A program made the translations under genes and the position numbers. Shown piece by piece: positions 22,099-31,736 of a DNA stretch of 64,000 bases. Under the pieces are notes generated by a model that was not told the DNA's origin, did not search any database, and was given only the letters and a program-made list of their open reading frames with translations. The first letter of the stretch is position 1. Each line of letters begins with the position of its first letter. The stretch covers positions 40,468,859-40,532,858 of the forward strand of contig NC_088644.1 in the NCBI RefSeq assembly GCF_964019385.1, given 5' to 3'. Source of the DNA: Sycon ciliatum (Eukaryota > Porifera > Calcarea > Leucosolenida > Sycettidae).

Positions 22099-22689
22099 GG
22101 GAGCATCTCATAAGTTCGCATTTTGTTTCTAAACGTAACGCATTTCGAAACGGGGGTAGGGGGGGTAGCGCCCATTTCGGATAGAAAAATGACAGTTCGC
22201 ACATTTTCTGGATGTGTACAGTGCTGTGCTTGTGCTAGACCGCTTCAGACAGCAGGGTACCGGTGTGTTTTAGCTAATTTAGATCTAACCCTTGCACTAC
22301 GCATGCAGGCTACTCAGAGGTGTCAAATGTCACACCAGCCTGATCAAACCGTGTACCTGCCACCTGGCCAGCTTTGATAGTACAGTCGTTGTGGAGGAAC
22401 TCTGTTTATGTGTGTGTACATGTCATTGATTGAACTAAGACTGTAACTAAAACTTACTTGTACTCAGTAGATGTGGTACTACTGAATGTCATTCACTTGG
22501 ACAGCGTCCATGTCCATGTACATGAACATTGTACATGATTGTGCATACCATGGCATGGACATGTACAGTAGATCTACACTGAAAATGTGCGATAAGACTT
22601 TCAAATAGTGGGGGGGGGAGGTAGGGGGGTAAAGTCTATTCGAAATGCGTTACGTTTACAAAAAAAGTGCGAACTTATGAGATGCTCCC
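22099..22689. mobile_element. Harbinger-like MITE, TTA target
   Basis: The ends are GGGAGCATCTCATAAGTTCG and its inverse, with TTA at 22096-22098 and 22690-22692. The subterminal word CGTAACGCATTTCGAA is also inverted at the other end. It is 591 bp. A 22123-22377 plus-strand frame has no recognisable domain. Confidence 0.88.
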
Positions 22690-22690
22690 T

Positions 22691-22816
22691 TATCGCATGG
22701 TTGCAAGGGCCTTATGGCATATTATTGCCCCGAGAGGTTAGCCCGAGGGCCGTAGGCCCGAGGGCTAACCTCGAGGGGCAATAATATGCCATAAGGCCCG
22801 CAGCAACCATGCGATA
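22691..22816. repeat. palindrome P2, 126 bp
   Basis: It runs from TATCGCATGGTTGC to GCAACCATGCGATA. The arms contain TTATGGCATATTATTGCCCC and its inverse. The centre is GCCCGAGGGCCGTAGGCCCG. The neighbouring MITE sits exactly at its left edge. Confidence 0.9.
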
Positions 22817-23147
22817 ACAAATTTATCACATGGCCCACAGAGCAGACCATTGGGCTGCTGTTGAAATCAGCCCAAATGCCAACACATTATGACCACAATG
22901 TATATTGATGTGCTATCATTATCAAAACAGGAAAAATGAAGATATTTCTCCTACACCCTAACAAAAAGTCTTCTACAGGCCATCAGAGAGTATACAGTAC
23001 TGAAAGACGGAAACAGAAAAAAAGTGCCGGCACCGCATCGTCATAGCAATAGACATGGCAACGACAATAAAATACAGCAGAATCATAATTTCAATTGAAA
23101 AATTAAGAGTGCTACCACAAAGAGTTTCTTCATGTTTACATGTGTAT

Positions 23148-23212
23148 CAGGAAGTTGTCAAATACAGTACTGCAACAAGTGCAAGTATTTGACGACTCCC
23201 TGGTGTGCAATT
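23148..23212. repeat. short inverted repeat of the CAGGGAGT type
   Basis: CAGGAAGTTGTCAAATAC and, 20 bases on, GTATTTGACGACTCCCTG. No gene was recognised between 22820 and 24930 apart from an unassigned 129-codon frame (23791-24180, plus). Confidence 0.6.
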
Positions 23213-23510
23213 CTGAGGACAATTTTTCTTCTTTTTTTCAGCTCCAGATAGCTGTATTTTTCATTGCAAAACATTCCTGAATTGTTGTGTTTGTTGTTCA
23301 AGCAAAGGTGAGATGAGCCTGGTAAGAGTTTTGCGTGGCACATGAAGACCACACACAGGCAGTGACTTTGCGAGGATTTGAAAACACGACGCTGAGTTGA
23401 ATTTGTGTTATTTCAAATAATTGTTTGTGATCACAGTACCACTTCGAGCAGAACTGAATCTTATCCACAAGCTTACCGACGGTCAGGCTGCCAACATGAC
23501 TGAAATACAT

Positions 23511-23689
23511 AATCCTACACAGTTGCGAGGGCATGATGCTCTGATCAGGCCCGAGGTCTGTGAGTGATCTTGCCCGAGGTCGCGACGCCCAAGGGGCGTA
23601 GCCCCGAGGGCGTCGCGACCGAGGGCAAGATCACTCACATGACCGAGGGCCTGATCGGAGCGGCATGCCCGACGCAACTGTGTAGGATT
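23511..23689. repeat. palindrome P3, 179 bp, in nested shells
   Basis: It runs from AATCCTACACAGTTGCG to CGCAACTGTGTAGGATT. The inner shells GCATGATGCTCTGATCAGG, TGAGTGATCTTGCCC and TCGCGACGCCC each have an inverse on the other side, and CCCGAGG or CCGAGGG words separate them at matching positions. The centre is AAGGGGCGTAGCCCCGAGGG. Confidence 0.88.
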
Positions 23690-24249
23690 GCGCTTCAGAC
23701 AAGGCCCACCTCACAAACAACAAGGCCCAGTACAGTAGAGAGATTCAAACAGAAAGAAAGCCTTGACGGCAAATGAGTTGATGTCACATTGTGTGCAGTG
23801 ACCATAACAAACAGCTGTTTGTTTGGTCGGAACTTTCCAGTTTTGAGATGAAAGTATTCAAGTACAGTGAAGGCAGTAGTAACGTTAGTACCAGCAATAT
23901 GACGGATTCGTTCTTCGAGTTAGATGATTGCCAGAGTAAGGTTCAAATGCGAGTGCTGAGAAGCTGCAGCCTTAGGGCAGGTACAAAACGTACTTGTGGA
24001 GGTCTGCTTCCCTTGTGTACGTTTCGCCGCGAGAAACAGGACCAGCTGCAAGGTCGGTTGGCGTTTCTGGTCTCCCTGCAGACGTTCAAGACAGTAGTGA
24101 GTATTTTGGAGAAGGGAGACAAATTTTTAGTCCTCGTCGTCGGAGATGTTGCCCAAGGCAAGGACTTCGGAAAATGGTAAATGCGCATGTGCGGCGCGAT
24201 GCTGTACGACTGCTGTTCTTGACCGGCTAAGCGGTCAAGATGTAGATAA

Positions 24250-24373
24250 TCAAGCGAGGTACAGAGGGCTTGATGGCTGATCAAAGCCCAAGGGTCCAGC
24301 CCGAGGGCCGTAGGCCCAAGGGCTGGGCCCGAGGGCTTTGATCAGTCATCAAGCCCGACTGTACCTCGCTTGA
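24250..24373. repeat. palindrome P4, 124 bp
   Basis: It runs from TCAAGCGAGGTACAG to CTGTACCTCGCTTGA. The shells GGCTTGATGGCTGATCAAAG and CCAGCCC mirror about the centre GAGGGCCGTAGGCCCAAGGG. A small hairpin (CTTGACCG/CGGTCAAG) lies just left, at 24218-24239. Confidence 0.9.
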
Positions 24374-24833
24374 ATATGCTTCGGACGATCCCCAACATTT
24401 TTTTGGATTTTGAATCAAACTCGCTTCATTCTTTGAGTGATCTCGAGTGTGGACAATGTCGGCCTTTGTTTGGGATTTCAGAGCAGCCTGAAGTCTAAAG
24501 TGCATGTCGTTTTCGTCCCGTTCGTAAGTTTCACACAGAGATTACAGCAAAGGGAAAGTAATGTGAATGGACGAAAACCTGTTTCGTGAGAAATTTCTCA
24601 GGACTACGTGTCAAGAGCCAGACGTGGCTGAAGAGTCACGGAAGTATTTTCACTTCGACCATACACGCCTTGCTCACGCTGCATACTGCTGAGAGTTCTG
24701 CGGTGCTGGAGCTAGATTTCCAAATCCACAAGTAACTAGTTGAGAGCCACCGCATCCCCGACCACCACCCCTATCGGTTTCTTGTTCTTATAGCCAGATC
24801 ACCTTGAAAAGACTGAGATTGGGCATGATCAGG

Positions 24834-24923
24834 GCTTTGATGGTTTTGTCGTACAGTTGCCAATGGCAGCGGGCTTTGATGGTTTTCTCGTACAGGTTGT
24901 CAATGACAGCGGGCTTTGATGGA
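24834..24923. repeat. ~40-bp tandem repeat beside a LINE 3' end
   Basis: Two full units and one partial unit of GGGCTTTGATGG, then TTTTGTCGTACAG, then TTGCCAATGGCAGC. ATCAAAGCCC also occurs inside palindrome P4 and inverted beyond the LINE 5' end (29173). Confidence 0.75.
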
Positions 24924-24979
24924 ATATTATTATTATTATTATTATTATTTAAATTTTGAATAGGGCAATCCCCACAGGC

Positions 24980-27900
24980 CTAAGGCCTTTTTACAGGGTA
25001 CCCTATGTGGTCACGTATAGATTTGCGGAATAGTGAAAGCGAGGAGCAAGAGCGAATGTCAGCTGGAAGAGAATTCCAGCGGTCAGAAGCCAGAAAGCTC
25101 AAAGCGAATAAGCCATAACGAGTGCGTGCTTTAGGCAGAGCAAGTGAATCTATGGACTGGGAACGTGTATGGGCAGCTGTGCGTGTTGTGGCAGAACGAA
25201 GGCAGAAGCAATCAGAGAGCAGAGTGCTACACATGCCACGTATGGCCCGAAAGACAAGAATATACAGTTTAAGCTGATAGCGCAGTGCAATAGGAGCAAG
25301 GCCATATCTGGTGTGTAAGACTGAAACATCATAGTGCCAAGGGAAACCAAAAACAATCCTAACAGCGCGGTTAGCAATACGAGTTAGTCTATCATGTTGT
25401 GTGGTGTGAAGGCAGTGTACAAACGCATTAGAACCATATTCGAGGAGTGCTTGAATAAATGAGCAGTAGAAGGTCTTTCTCGCAGCCGGTGTCAGATTGT
25501 CCCTGATCTTCCGGAACATGGCAAGTTTTGTTCCGACCTTTTTCTCAACTTCAGTGACATATGAGGAGAATGATAGATGTTCGTCAATGGTGAGGCCAAG
25601 ATACTTCACCGTTGGTGTTGGGGATATGAGGACATCGCCGAGCCGAAGGCAGATGTTAGGAGGAACACATTTTGTTTTTTGTCTTATGATGATAAATTGA
25701 GTCTTGGAGTTATTAAGATTGAGACCTCGGTCACGTAGGTACTCTCTGATGACAGATATGTCAGCAGAGAGATCATCAGTGAGTTTCTGCAAGTTTGTGC
25801 CTGCCTTATACATAGACACGTCGTCTGCAAATTGCCGAACCTTGCTCGTGATGGTACATGATGGCAGAGCTCGGACAGATAGGTTAAAGAGGGCAGGACC
25901 CAATGTTGACCCTTGAGGTACACCTCTTGTAGGTGTGTACTGTTCACCTTCCTGATGCTTCGTGACTACTCGTTGGCGACGGTCACATAGGAAACTAGCT
26001 ATCCATTGCAGTGCAGTACCACCGACACCAATAGAGAAGAGTTCTTGAAGAAGGGAGGCATGATTGACTGTGTCAAATGCTTTGCTGAGATCGAGAAAAG
26101 CAGCGACAACAAATTGGCCCTTGTCTAGACATGCTTGCCAGTCGTTTGTTGTCGTGGCTAAAAGATCTTCGCAGGAATGCTGCTTGCGGTAGGCGAACTG
26201 TTCATTCGGCAACGCGTTCGGAAATGATTCACCTTGTATGTGCGACATGATCTGCTCATGCGCGCACCTCTCCAGCAGCTTGGAAGCGATCGGGAGGAGG
26301 GAAATAGGTCGATAATTACTGGGATCAGATGAACTCCCGCGCTTGTGAATTGGACGAACGTTGGCAATCTTGTATAAAGAGGGAAAAATACCTGATCTGA
26401 AAGAGATGGTGAAGAGCTGGGCAAGAGAGGGAGCGATTTGTTTCTGGAGGAGTTTGTAGATGGACGGAGGTATTTTATCTGGACCACTTGCTTTGTGGCT
26501 GTCAAGGCGTTTCAAATGGGACACTATGGTTGCTGCTGACACCGGTTCAAACTCAGTGAGGGACGGCTCTGGCATTGGTCCGATCGGTAGTTTGATACCT
26601 GTGCCTGATCGTGAGGGTGCACTCGAAGCGCGCTGTGGAGCGGTCGGTGATACGTTGAGGTGTCCAAAGGTCACGGTGCTAGCTGCACCTGCAGGTGTTG
26701 CTGGGGCAGGGGCTCGAGGTGAGACTATCCTGGCGAACGTTGCTGAAATGTCTTTGACTGAGGCATGGGGCTCATGGTACACAGTTGTTCTCCCAAGCAA
26801 AGAGTTGATTGTTTTCCACTGTAGCCTTGGGTTGCGATTGTTTCGAGTCAGTTCGTTTTGGAAATACGCAGCTTTCTTTCTTCGCATGAGGAGTTTACTT
26901 TCGCGCCTTAGAGTACGGAAAGCCTGAGTTAGACGTTGATCATCCGGTGTCTGTATCATTTTCCTATGTGCTCTTTTCCGGCGATAGAGTAATTGCCTTA
27001 GTTCACCGTCCACCCAAAGAGAAGGTTTGTATCGTGGTGACGTGGTGATGGTCGTGGTCGGACAATGCTTGTCAAGGGTGTCAGCTATTGAGGTTTGGAA
27101 TAGGGCAATGTGCTCGTTTAGAGTGATCTCAGATGGCGAAGTGTTGTTATTATGGAGAGCAGTCAAACTGGAGCTAATGTCGTCTTGGAATTGTTGAATG
27201 TTTATCGCTCGAACTGGAGGCTTACGAATAGTAATGCGTTCTTCTTTGAATGTTCGTAGCATGGTAGATAGCTCGAGAATGACAAGTTGGTGGTCAGATA
27301 CGTCGCATGGTTGAACGGAGCATGTGATGGAATTGACATTGTTTCCACGCGGCTGTGAGTTTGGCAACTGAGCAAGCAGGTTAGGTACTAATGCGAGATC
27401 AATGGTGGAGTTGCTCGGCAGCCTCGTGGGGGCGAGTACCACGTTTCGTAAACTGTTATCGCTGCAGAAGGTTTGGAGGTGGGTGTAGTGTGGGTGATTG
27501 TGGTTCTGAACATTGACATTGAAATCACCAATGACTATCGTGTGCGATTTTGCTGCTGTGGATCCTGAGATGTTGTCCACTGTATCAGTCAGTTTCTGCC
27601 AGAATATGACAGGCGTGGACGGCGATCTGTATGCAGCAATAATGTTTAGTGTGATTTCTTGAAGACGTACATGTATCGACACTGCTTCTATATCGTTCGT
27701 GATCCCTATTCGATTGTGCTGCAGTCCATCACGGACATAGATGCATACTCCTCCCCCAGTCTTGTCTTGTCGGTCTCGCCGATAAATGCTATAGCCACGG
27801 AGGTGTACGGAGTTGTTAGGCACAGTGTTGGTCAACCAAGTCTCCGTTATGGCTAGAATATCTACTTTATGGTGATGCATTAGGTAATGAACTTCATTTA

Positions 27901-27988
27901 ACTTGTGAAAAAGACTACATACATTGATATGAGCAATACTTAGCTTTGAGGTTATTATTGGCGTTGCTGGGGATGCCCGGGCTGAGTC
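24980..27988 (-). CDS. LINE ORF2: endonuclease and reverse transcriptase
   Basis: The first ATG is at 27880, but the frame is open back to the ORF1 stop, and the extra codons include SIAHINVCSLFHKLNEVHYL, which is the conserved first strand of the APE endonuclease. From the ATG (966 codons) it has LAITETWL, GDFNVNVQNH and SDHQLVILEL (endonuclease, about residues 1-200), then RT motifs NYRPISLLPIASKLLER, FLDLSKAFDTVNH, GVPQGSTLGPALFN and FADD at about residue 683. The length and order fit a complete CR1/Jockey-like ORF2. Because the endonuclease begins before the first ATG, translation probably starts by readthrough or reinitiation at the ORF1 stop. Confidence 0.92.
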   Translation of the reverse strand, partial: DSARASPATPIITSKLSIAHINVCSLFHKLNEVHYLMHHHKVDILAITETWLTNTVPNNSVHLRGYSIYRRDRQDKTGGGVCIYVRDGLQHNRIGITNDIEAVSIHVRLQEITLNIIAAYRSPSTPVIFWQKLTDTVDNISGSTAAKSHTIVIGDFNVNVQNHNHPHYTHLQTFCSDNSLRNVVLAPTRLPSNSTIDLALVPNLLAQLPNSQPRGNNVNSITCSVQPCDVSDHQLVILELSTMLRTFKEERITIRKPPVRAINIQQFQDDISSSLTALHNNNTSPSEITLNEHIALFQTSIADTLDKHCPTTTITTSPRYKPSLWVDGELRQLLYRRKRAHRKMIQTPDDQRLTQAFRTLRRESKLLMRRKKAAYFQNELTRNNRNPRLQWKTINSLLGRTTVYHEPHASVKDISATFARIVSPRAPAPATPAGAASTVTFGHLNVSPTAPQRASSAPSRSGTGIKLPIGPMPEPSLTEFEPVSAATIVSHLKRLDSHKASGPDKIPPSIYKLLQKQIAPSLAQLFTISFRSGIFPSLYKIANVRPIHKRGSSSDPSNYRPISLLPIASKLLERCAHEQIMSHIQGESFPNALPNEQFAYRKQHSCEDLLATTTNDWQACLDKGQFVVAAFLDLSKAFDTVNHASLLQELFSIGVGGTALQWIASFLCDRRQRVVTKHQEGEQYTPTRGVPQGSTLGPALFNLSVRALPSCTITSKVRQFADDVSMYKAGTNLQKLTDDLSADISVIREYLRDRGLNLNNSKTQFIIIRQKTKCVPPNICLRLGDVLISPTPTVKYLGLTIDEHLSFSSYVTEVEKKVGTKLAMFRKIRDNLTPAARKTFYCSFIQALLEYGSNAFVHCLHTTQHDRLTRIANRAVRIVFGFPWHYDVSVLHTRYGLAPIALRYQLKLYILVFRAIRGMCSTLLSDCFCLRSATTRTAAHTRSQSIDSLALPKARTRYGLFALSFLASDRWNSLPADIRSCSSLSLFRKSIRDHIGYPVKRP

Positions 27989-29140
27989 CTATTGGGAAGT
28001 ATTGAGCATACGGGCAATGTCCTCTGTGGATAGAGGTTTTCCGCTGTGCATGATAACATCCCGGGGCAGGTGGCACTGAACTCCCTTGTCCCTAAGAGCT
28101 CGGAGCTTAGGGACAAGTGCTCTCCGCCGTTGTTGCTCTTGCCGGGTCAGGTCATGCTGGATGTAGACTTTCTCACCGCGGTAAGTAGCTTTCGTTTTAT
28201 GTTGCATGAGCTGAGACTTGGCTTGAGGCGTCAGGACAACATGTACAAGGCGAGCCGGTCTCACGCCAGTGTGCTGGCCTGTAGTACTGGCTGTAGCACT
28301 TGTGTTAGCTGTGCTGGCAGTGTCACGGCGCGGTTGCTGGCCTAGGCGGGTAGCAGACTTGATCTCACTCAGCGCTATGTTTGGCGCGAGGCTTCCAATT
28401 ATGGCCGGGAGGTTCTCTGAGCTGCTCTCTGTCAGGCCGCGTACCACAACATTGTGAACCCTGCTGCACTTGTCGGTAGCTTCCGCCACAAGGTCACGGA
28501 GTGTCGCTTCTGGTGTGCCTTGTATGGGCGTATCCACCAGATTTTGGCAGGTGGCTGTGGCGACAGGATGGCGGGCAGTGATGGTGGCGAACGTCTCCTT
28601 TACCTCTGCAATGGCGGTCTTGGCGCCGTTCTCCACCCTCACTACATCGTCGGAACATTTGTCGACAGCTGTCCTGAGCCGACGATTCTCCGCTGACAGG
28701 CGGTTGATGTCAAGGCGCTGCTCGCTGACTGTCGTGTGAAGGTCATCAAATTTCTTCAGTAGGCCGGCCAAAGTGTCTTTTACAAGAGACTTCAGCTCGG
28801 TCCGGAGCTGCGCCTGGAAACTGTCCAGCATTACCTTCATCTGGCTCACGACTACTTGGCTGTCACGATCACTAGCACTGGGACTGTCGCTGGTTTGGTC
28901 CAGTGTAGCGCCCGACTTGCAGGCTGCCTTGCGTGTCCCTGACATGGGCCGGTCGACGCTCTCAGTGCTTGGGCACAGACTCTCGCTCGGGCTCTCAGGC
29001 TTTCGTTTGGTGGGCTTTGCCCTCGGCGTCGAGTCAGATGGTTCCCCGGAAATATCACTACTACATGAGCTGCGTGAAGAGCCACCCTTTTCACGGCCAG
29101 CGTTACTGGGGGTGGTTATCTTCCGGACAAACTTTTTCAT
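27989..29140 (-). CDS. LINE ORF1 protein (RNA-binding type)
   Basis: 383 codons, ending in TAG at 27989-27991. The N-terminal third is Ser/Arg/Pro-rich and low in complexity. The middle has heptad-like coiled coil (about residues 100-180). The C-terminal part reads VHNVVVRGLTES and later VYIQHDLTRQEQQRRRALVP, which resembles the RRM plus C-terminal domain of LINE ORF1 proteins. The role would be RNA binding and nucleoprotein formation. It is in the same frame as ORF2, separated only by its TAG. Confidence 0.85.
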   Translation of the reverse strand: MKKFVRKITTPSNAGREKGGSSRSSCSSDISGEPSDSTPRAKPTKRKPESPSESLCPSTESVDRPMSGTRKAACKSGATLDQTSDSPSASDRDSQVVVSQMKVMLDSFQAQLRTELKSLVKDTLAGLLKKFDDLHTTVSEQRLDINRLSAENRRLRTAVDKCSDDVVRVENGAKTAIAEVKETFATITARHPVATATCQNLVDTPIQGTPEATLRDLVAEATDKCSRVHNVVVRGLTESSSENLPAIIGSLAPNIALSEIKSATRLGQQPRRDTASTANTSATASTTGQHTGVRPARLVHVVLTPQAKSQLMQHKTKATYRGEKVYIQHDLTRQEQQRRRALVPKLRALRDKGVQCHLPRDVIMHSGKPLSTEDIARMLNTSQ

Positions 29141-29636
29141 TGCACACTCAACAAGGTTCCCTATTGAATGAATATCAAAGCCCGCTCTCCGAGGCTGCTG
29201 ATTGGTCGTAACCTAGCAAAGGGCACGTGGGTCGTTTGAACGACTGATCTTGACTGCTTATTCTGGCCGCTCATTGGCCGTCTCCTGGCAACAAGCACGT
29301 GCCATGTCTGAACAAATGATCCCTGCAAGCACCACACGGCAGACGTCCGAGGCCATGTCCATTGCCGGGATGTCCATCTCCAAAAAGAATTCCATCTTCG
29401 TCTCAATGCTACACTGCGACTCGTCGTAGAGTCGTACAGTCTACAGAGTCGTCGTACGATCGTAGTCACCTGGTCACGCGATCACTGAAATAAACTATTT
29501 TTTTGCGGGCAAATAAACTATTTTTTTGCGGGCAATATCGCATATTATTGCCCGCGGCGCGAAAGGTGCTGATTCGCTGGAGTACGGGCAACAATCACGT
29601 GCCATGTGATAATAGATACTTATAGTGGTTTGAATC

Positions 29637-29743
29637 AGGGAGTAGTTCCGTGTGACTAAACACAACATTACGTGGGTGCCCTTCATCCACTTTACGTGGA
29701 TCACCCACGTACGCGTTTCCGTTACGTGGGAACTAAACCTCCC
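29637..29743. repeat. short imperfect inverted repeat, AGGGAGT ends
   Basis: The left end AGGGAGTAGTTCC and the right end GGAACTAAACCTCCCT are imperfect inverses. Between them are repeated ACGTGG words. A Harbinger-like MITE abuts the right end. Confidence 0.5.
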
Positions 29744-29746
29744 TAA

Positions 29747-30071
29747 GGCCAAGTAAAAAAAAAAGCTAGATGATCGTCCCCGTCCGCCCCAGTTTTTGTC
29801 AGCGCCCCAAGAAATATTTTATTTTTTAAATCGTGAGTTTTACTATATGGACCACATACTACTAGTATATCACAACGTCAGTATCGATCTGCTGAAGAAA
29901 GAAAAAGAAAAAAAGAAAAAAAAAGAAAAAAGAGAAAAAAAACCTTGATGTTGTTGTGTACACTGTGTGCATGAGAGGGTAAAAAGTAAAAAAATAAAAA
30001 TAAAATCCTCCCGCCCTCCCCGATTTTTCCAAAAAAAAGGACGATCATCTAGTAATTTTTTTTACTCGGCC
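29747..30071. mobile_element. Harbinger-like MITE, GGCCAAGTAAAA family, copy 1
   Basis: The ends are GGCCAAGTAAAAAAAA and TTTTTTTTACTCGGCC, with TAA duplicated at 29744-29746 and 30072-30074. It is 325 bp and nearly identical to 33988-34304. Confidence 0.92.
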
Positions 30072-30161
30072 TAATACCGGTATTGTACTACTCCCTAGGC
30101 CCTGGTTTGAATGCTCATTGCACCACGCTGGTCTTGGTTTGAACGCCAAGTACTAGCAAGA

Positions 30162-31019
30162 TTAAAGGGGAAGTATACCCTAAAATCAAATTTTTACCAG
30201 TTGTAGTCTTCGGGGTGCTGAGTCGATTGGTCTTGGTCAGAGGAAGCTGAGACGCTCCCTTCCTACTTGAATCCCAATCGAACTCGCGCACTTCCACCGA
30301 AACTGGGTGACTGCGCCCTACTAGATGGGGATTTGTATGCAAAATGTCACTAAAAGCGCCATTTCGTTCTTATAAAAGCACGGATGACCGCGATTGGCCC
30401 ATATGTTGTACTCTTTTGGACGCTGAGTCGACTGGTTTTGGTCCGAAGAGGCTGGGATGCAGCGTTCCTCCTTTATTCCCAATCGAACATGGTTGAACAA
30501 GTGGTCACGTGCTCCTGCGTACACCAGTCAGCTGGTCACCGTGCCTGCAGGGTACAACTTACTAGCCTGTTTGACCTTTTTTGGGTGCAGTCCTGTCACT
30601 CGAGTTGAACTTTGGTGTGAAAGTTGTCGCCTGCTGGCGCGGTGACCAGGTGATTTGGGCAACCAGGACCACGTGACCGCTTCTTCAACCATGTTCGATT
30701 GGGAATAAAGGAGGAACGCTGCATCGCAGCCTTTTCGGACCAAAACCAGTCGACTCAGCGTCCAAAAGACTACAACATATGGGCCAATCGCGGTCATCCG
30801 TGCTTTTATAAGAACGAAATGGCGCTTTTAGTGAGATTTTGCATACAAATCCCCATCTAGTAGGGCGCAGTCACCCAGTTTCGGTGGAAGTGCGCGAGTT
30901 CGATTGGGATTCAAGTAGGAAGGGAGCGTCTCAGCTTCCTCGGACCAAGACCATTCGACTCAGCACCCCGAAGACTACAACTGGTGAAAATTTGATTTTA
31001 GGGTATACTTCCCCTTTAA
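30162..31019. mobile_element. 858-bp foldback element
   Basis: The arms run from TTAAAGGGGAAGTATACCC to its inverse and stay inverted for roughly 380 bases each side (landmarks CCCAATCGAAC and GTCGACTGG). The spacer of about 90-100 bases is near 30570-30660. There is no transposase. The AAAGGGGAAGT ends resemble common invertebrate MITEs; the target duplication is unclear (TA or TTAA). Confidence 0.85.
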
Positions 31020-31736
31020 GAGTACATAACCCCCCGTACTCTTGGTACTAGCAAGAGGCCGAGCTCGCGAGGATGTGTGCTTGATCCATAAAGTCTGTGG
31101 TTTTCAAACTGTTCGTGCATTTTTTTGCAATTTTGAATTTTTGGTGCGATCATTCATAGTTCCAAGGGTGCATAAATGGATAGTTCTCATCTCATCTAGT
31201 AGAGTGACCTGCCGATAGCGGCTATAAGCCACTGCCTCTTCTCAGTCCCACTCTGGACTGTGCTGATCTGCAGTCGGCGAAGCAGACCTCAACAGCCAAG
31301 GAGTCCGAATGACGAGACGCCCCGGCTGTCGAAAATCAGGACCTGAACATCGTGGTTAGGCATTGAACGAATGAATGAATGGGGATTCGCTTGCCAGTAC
31401 TACTAGTAGTGTTTGTTGCCAGTGAGCCAGAGTTCCCATGCTAGCAAATCCGAAGATACAGGGATAGAGGTGAGAGATACACTAGTAGTAGTAGTAGCAT
31501 GTGACTAGATTTCAGGTGGAATGGTGAAAGCAGAAGTCGTTCACTTCTGAAGGTTTAAAATTATTTTTAATAGACAGTGTGGAAATGGCTTGAGTGCGTA
31601 ACCAGCTCAGTTGAATACCGTGACACATACAGCGTGACTGTTGCAGGCGGTGACGCGCAGCTGGCCCAGTTGATCTGCGAGCACGAGTGTGATCCACGTA
31701 GCCATAGTGTCCATTGAGTTATCCTCACAGCCAACA

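Larger units (their letters stand above)
24924..29470 (-). mobile_element. nearly full-length APE-type LINE
   Basis: The element carries a 3' (ATT)n tail at 24924-24948, ORF2 (24980-27988), ORF1 (27989-29140) and a GC-rich 5' leader to about 29470. The leader has two or three ~65-bp units, each with a CACGTG or GCACGTG core (near 29222, 29296 and 29595), which could be promoter repeats. Both ORFs are open with no frameshift, so this may be a recently active copy. The clade is CR1/Jockey-like by general layout, not determined by phylogeny. Confidence 0.88.

Noticed and set aside
23791..24180. 129-codon plus frame near palindrome P3
   Set aside because: No recognisable domain, composition unlike the host genes and no splice context. 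It is left as an unassigned frame.
31689..31736. Upstream extension of the xylosyltransferase frame
   Set aside because: It begins with GTG, not ATG. The ATG at 31737 has a strong context and gives a normal signal-anchor layout.
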